Under the pieces are notes generated by a model. That model was not told where the DNA came from, searched no databases, and was given only the letters and a program-made list of their open reading frames with translations. A DNA stretch of 13,528 nucleotides from JANOYY01 sp031418035 (GTDB taxonomy: Bacteria; Actinomycetota; Acidimicrobiia; Acidimicrobiales; JANYDT01), in NCBI GenBank assembly GCA_031418035.1, contig JANOWU010000231.1:1-13528 (forward strand). The letters are read 5' to 3'. The translations under genes were made by a program, and so were the position numbers. The first letter of the stretch is position 1, and each line of letters begins with the position of its first letter. Positions 12,208 through 13,528 of the stretch are shown in pieces.

Positions 12208-13528
12208 GACGGTGAGTGCTGCGCGCTCAGGTCGGGCGGAGGCACCACAGTCGCGACAGTGGCGACAGTCGCGACAGTGGCGACATCGTCCACGGCGGGC
12301 CGGGCCCCGGCGGCCGACCGTGACGAAACCGACGACGATGCCACGACGCCACGAAACAACATGTCCGAGGCTTGCGATGCTGCCTCACGCGTCGACGCAA
12401 CCGGTGCCACATCCGCCAGTTGGCGCAGAAGGTCGACGAGAGATTTCGTCGTACGGACAAAGTCGCCGCCGGTCGGGGCGTCGGCGAACTCCGTATCCTC
12501 CAGAACGTCGCTGAGCGAGCGCCCCGAAGCCCACCGGTAGGTCAGGGCGACAAAGCCCGGGTCCACCTCACGGAGTGCGGGCAACTGATGTTCGGCCAGG
12601 TCCACCGCGAGTTCAGCCTGGACATCGACAATGTCCCACCAACGCGGCACGAGCACTTTCGGAAAGCCGGCGGGCAGTTCGGTGCGAGCAAGACGCGATC
12701 CGTCGTCGCGCGAACGAGTGGAGCGGGCGCCACGCTCCCCCCGATTTCGCCCATTCGACGCCACACGCATCGACGACCCTCTCCCCCGTTGCTCGAAGAC
12801 GAACACCGACGCCAAACCCGCCAACTGTGGCGCCTTCAAGCCATCGAAGATCCCCTCCAGAAGACACTCTGCGATCAAGACATCGGATTCGTGGAACAGG
12901 CCGGCGAGAACGTCACCATCAGCGGTGACGGACCAACCCTCGAGGTAGCCCAACTTTTCGAGCAACTGGAGCACGCGGTCAAACTCGTCCGCGATCGAAT
13001 GCGATCGCTGCGCACTCACCCGCATCAACCGGTCGACTTCGGGGGTGAGAATTTCGATTCGACGAAGCGCTCGTAGGTGGGTGCTGAGATCTGGACACTG
13101 GGCCACCGGGTCAGACGGCACAGTTGGCGATACCAGGTCGGCCCGGTCGCGTTGCTTCCCGGACCGTTCACCCGAACGGTTGACACCGTGTTTCTCCATG
13201 ACCCGGTGAAGCCCATGCGCGGTGGCCTGCACGAAGGTGCGACTGTTCGGATTGAACGGCGAAGGAAGGCGCAACGTCGCGACGACTTGTGGTTCGGACC
13301 GAAAGTCACGAGCCGTGAGCGACAGCAGCTTTCCGGTCGGACCAACCCCTCGAAGCGAGACCGGCCGATCTTTGCGTTTCGCCGTGCCGATCACGACGAC
13401 CCACCCGTCTCCGGAGCGGGCGTTGCGAGCAACGTCCACCACGTGACCATTGCCGTCGAGCGGCGCAAGAACGTCGCCAGGGCGCAGACGATCAAGTGCT
13501 GCTTCGATCGTCGAATCCGCAGCGCCCG
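12204..13528 (-). CDS. helY: HelY/Mtr4-type DEAD/DEAH-box RNA helicase, C-terminal part (N-terminus beyond the window)
   Basis: The frame is open to the right edge, giving 440 visible residues; the helicase core with Walker motifs lies outside. The visible start, ALDRLRPGDVLAPLDGNGHVVDVAR, is like the LRxGDV beta-barrel that follows the helicase core in HelY/Mtr4/Ski2 proteins. Further on, FDRVLQLLEKLGYLEGWSVTADGDVLAGLFHESDVLIAECLLEGIFDGLKAPQLAGLASVFVFE is the DSHCT-type helical region. DPGFVALTYRWASGRSLSDVLEDTEF and DFVRTTKSLVDLLRQLADVAP match the end of the actinobacterial HelY family. After RGVVA, where I expect the family to end, there is an added tail of about 45 residues that includes VATVATVATVAT. 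Such helicases unwind RNA in processing or decay. The stop overlaps the next ATG by four bases. HelY is recognised from remembered family pattern, not from a search. Confidence 0.8.
   Translation of the reverse strand, partial: GAADSTIEAALDRLRPGDVLAPLDGNGHVVDVARNARSGDGWVVVIGTAKRKDRPVSLRGVGPTGKLLSLTARDFRSEPQVVATLRLPSPFNPNSRTFVQATAHGLHRVMEKHGVNRSGERSGKQRDRADLVSPTVPSDPVAQCPDLSTHLRALRRIEILTPEVDRLMRVSAQRSHSIADEFDRVLQLLEKLGYLEGWSVTADGDVLAGLFHESDVLIAECLLEGIFDGLKAPQLAGLASVFVFEQRGRGSSMRVASNGRNRGERGARSTRSRDDGSRLARTELPAGFPKVLVPRWWDIVDVQAELAVDLAEHQLPALREVDPGFVALTYRWASGRSLSDVLEDTEFADAPTGGDFVRTTKSLVDLLRQLADVAPVASTREAASQASDMLFRGVVASSSVSSRSAAGARPAVDDVATVATVATVATVVPPPDLSAQHSPS
12247..12285 (-). repeat. 9-base tandem repeat coding for VAT in the helicase tail
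   Basis: Plus-strand units ACAGTCGCG and ACAGTGGCG alternate twice, giving two exact 18-base copies (12247-12264 and 12265-12282) followed by a partial ACA. Read on the minus strand they encode repeated Val-Ala-Thr. Each 18-base unit contains the self-complementary GTCGCGAC, so the array can also form short hairpins. It lies 40 bases before the helicase stop. Confidence 0.85.

Noticed and set aside
1..13528. Defence island, prophage or transposon
   Set aside because: SbcCD and a helicase can appear in such regions, but every motif here fits housekeeping families. Gene spacing and composition look uniform, and I see no integrase, transposase, direct-repeat ends or toxin-antitoxin pair.

Overview
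The window is high-GC chromosomal DNA with short intergenic gaps and no phage, transposase, integrase, CRISPR, rRNA or tRNA signal that I can see. Several genes are typical of Actinobacteria: a HelY-type helicase C-terminus, an acidic DUF4193-type zinc-ribbon protein, a LysM/transglycosylase secreted protein and a tandem ThyX-like protein. Together with the RG-rich and PTAE-rich conserved protein, they make me favour an Acidimicrobiia-like lineage. That taxonomic placement is inference.

Layout, left to right. (1) Bases 1-1672, minus strand: the 5' part of argJ (its C-terminus lies off the left edge), preceded by an alpha/beta-hydrolase gene. (2) Bases 1734-3350, plus strand: a large conserved protein of unknown function with two low-complexity regions. 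It is the only plus-strand gene. It diverges from the hydrolase gene and converges on the next group. (3) Bases 3383-5294, minus strand: a four-gene cluster in transcription order: DUF4193-like acidic zinc-ribbon protein, conserved unknown protein, GNAT acetyltransferase, Nudix hydrolase. (4) Bases 5295-5465: an intergenic region with three dyad symmetries upstream of that cluster. (5) Bases 5466-8915, minus strand: sbcD (Mre11-like nuclease) followed by sbcC (Rad50-like ATPase with zinc hook). (6) Bases 8976-9722, minus strand: a secreted LysM plus lytic transglycosylase protein. (7) Bases 9844-11466, minus strand: a 540-residue protein made of two diverged ThyX-like halves. (8) Bases 11599-13528, minus strand: a diacylglycerol-kinase-like protein without a kinase glycine motif. 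It is coupled by a 4-base ATGA overlap to the end of a HelY/Mtr4-type helicase gene that runs off the right edge.

How the genes fit together: SbcD and SbcC form one DNA-end-processing complex. The ThyX-like protein belongs by family to thymidylate metabolism, though its motif degeneration leaves its activity in doubt. ArgJ belongs to arginine biosynthesis. The rest look like housekeeping genes or conserved genes of unknown role. I found no convincing new multi-gene defence or mobile system. The most unusual items are the split-motif tandem ThyX, the two low-complexity regions of the 538-residue protein, the dyad-rich promoter region at 5295-5465, and the short VAT repeat tail on the helicase.
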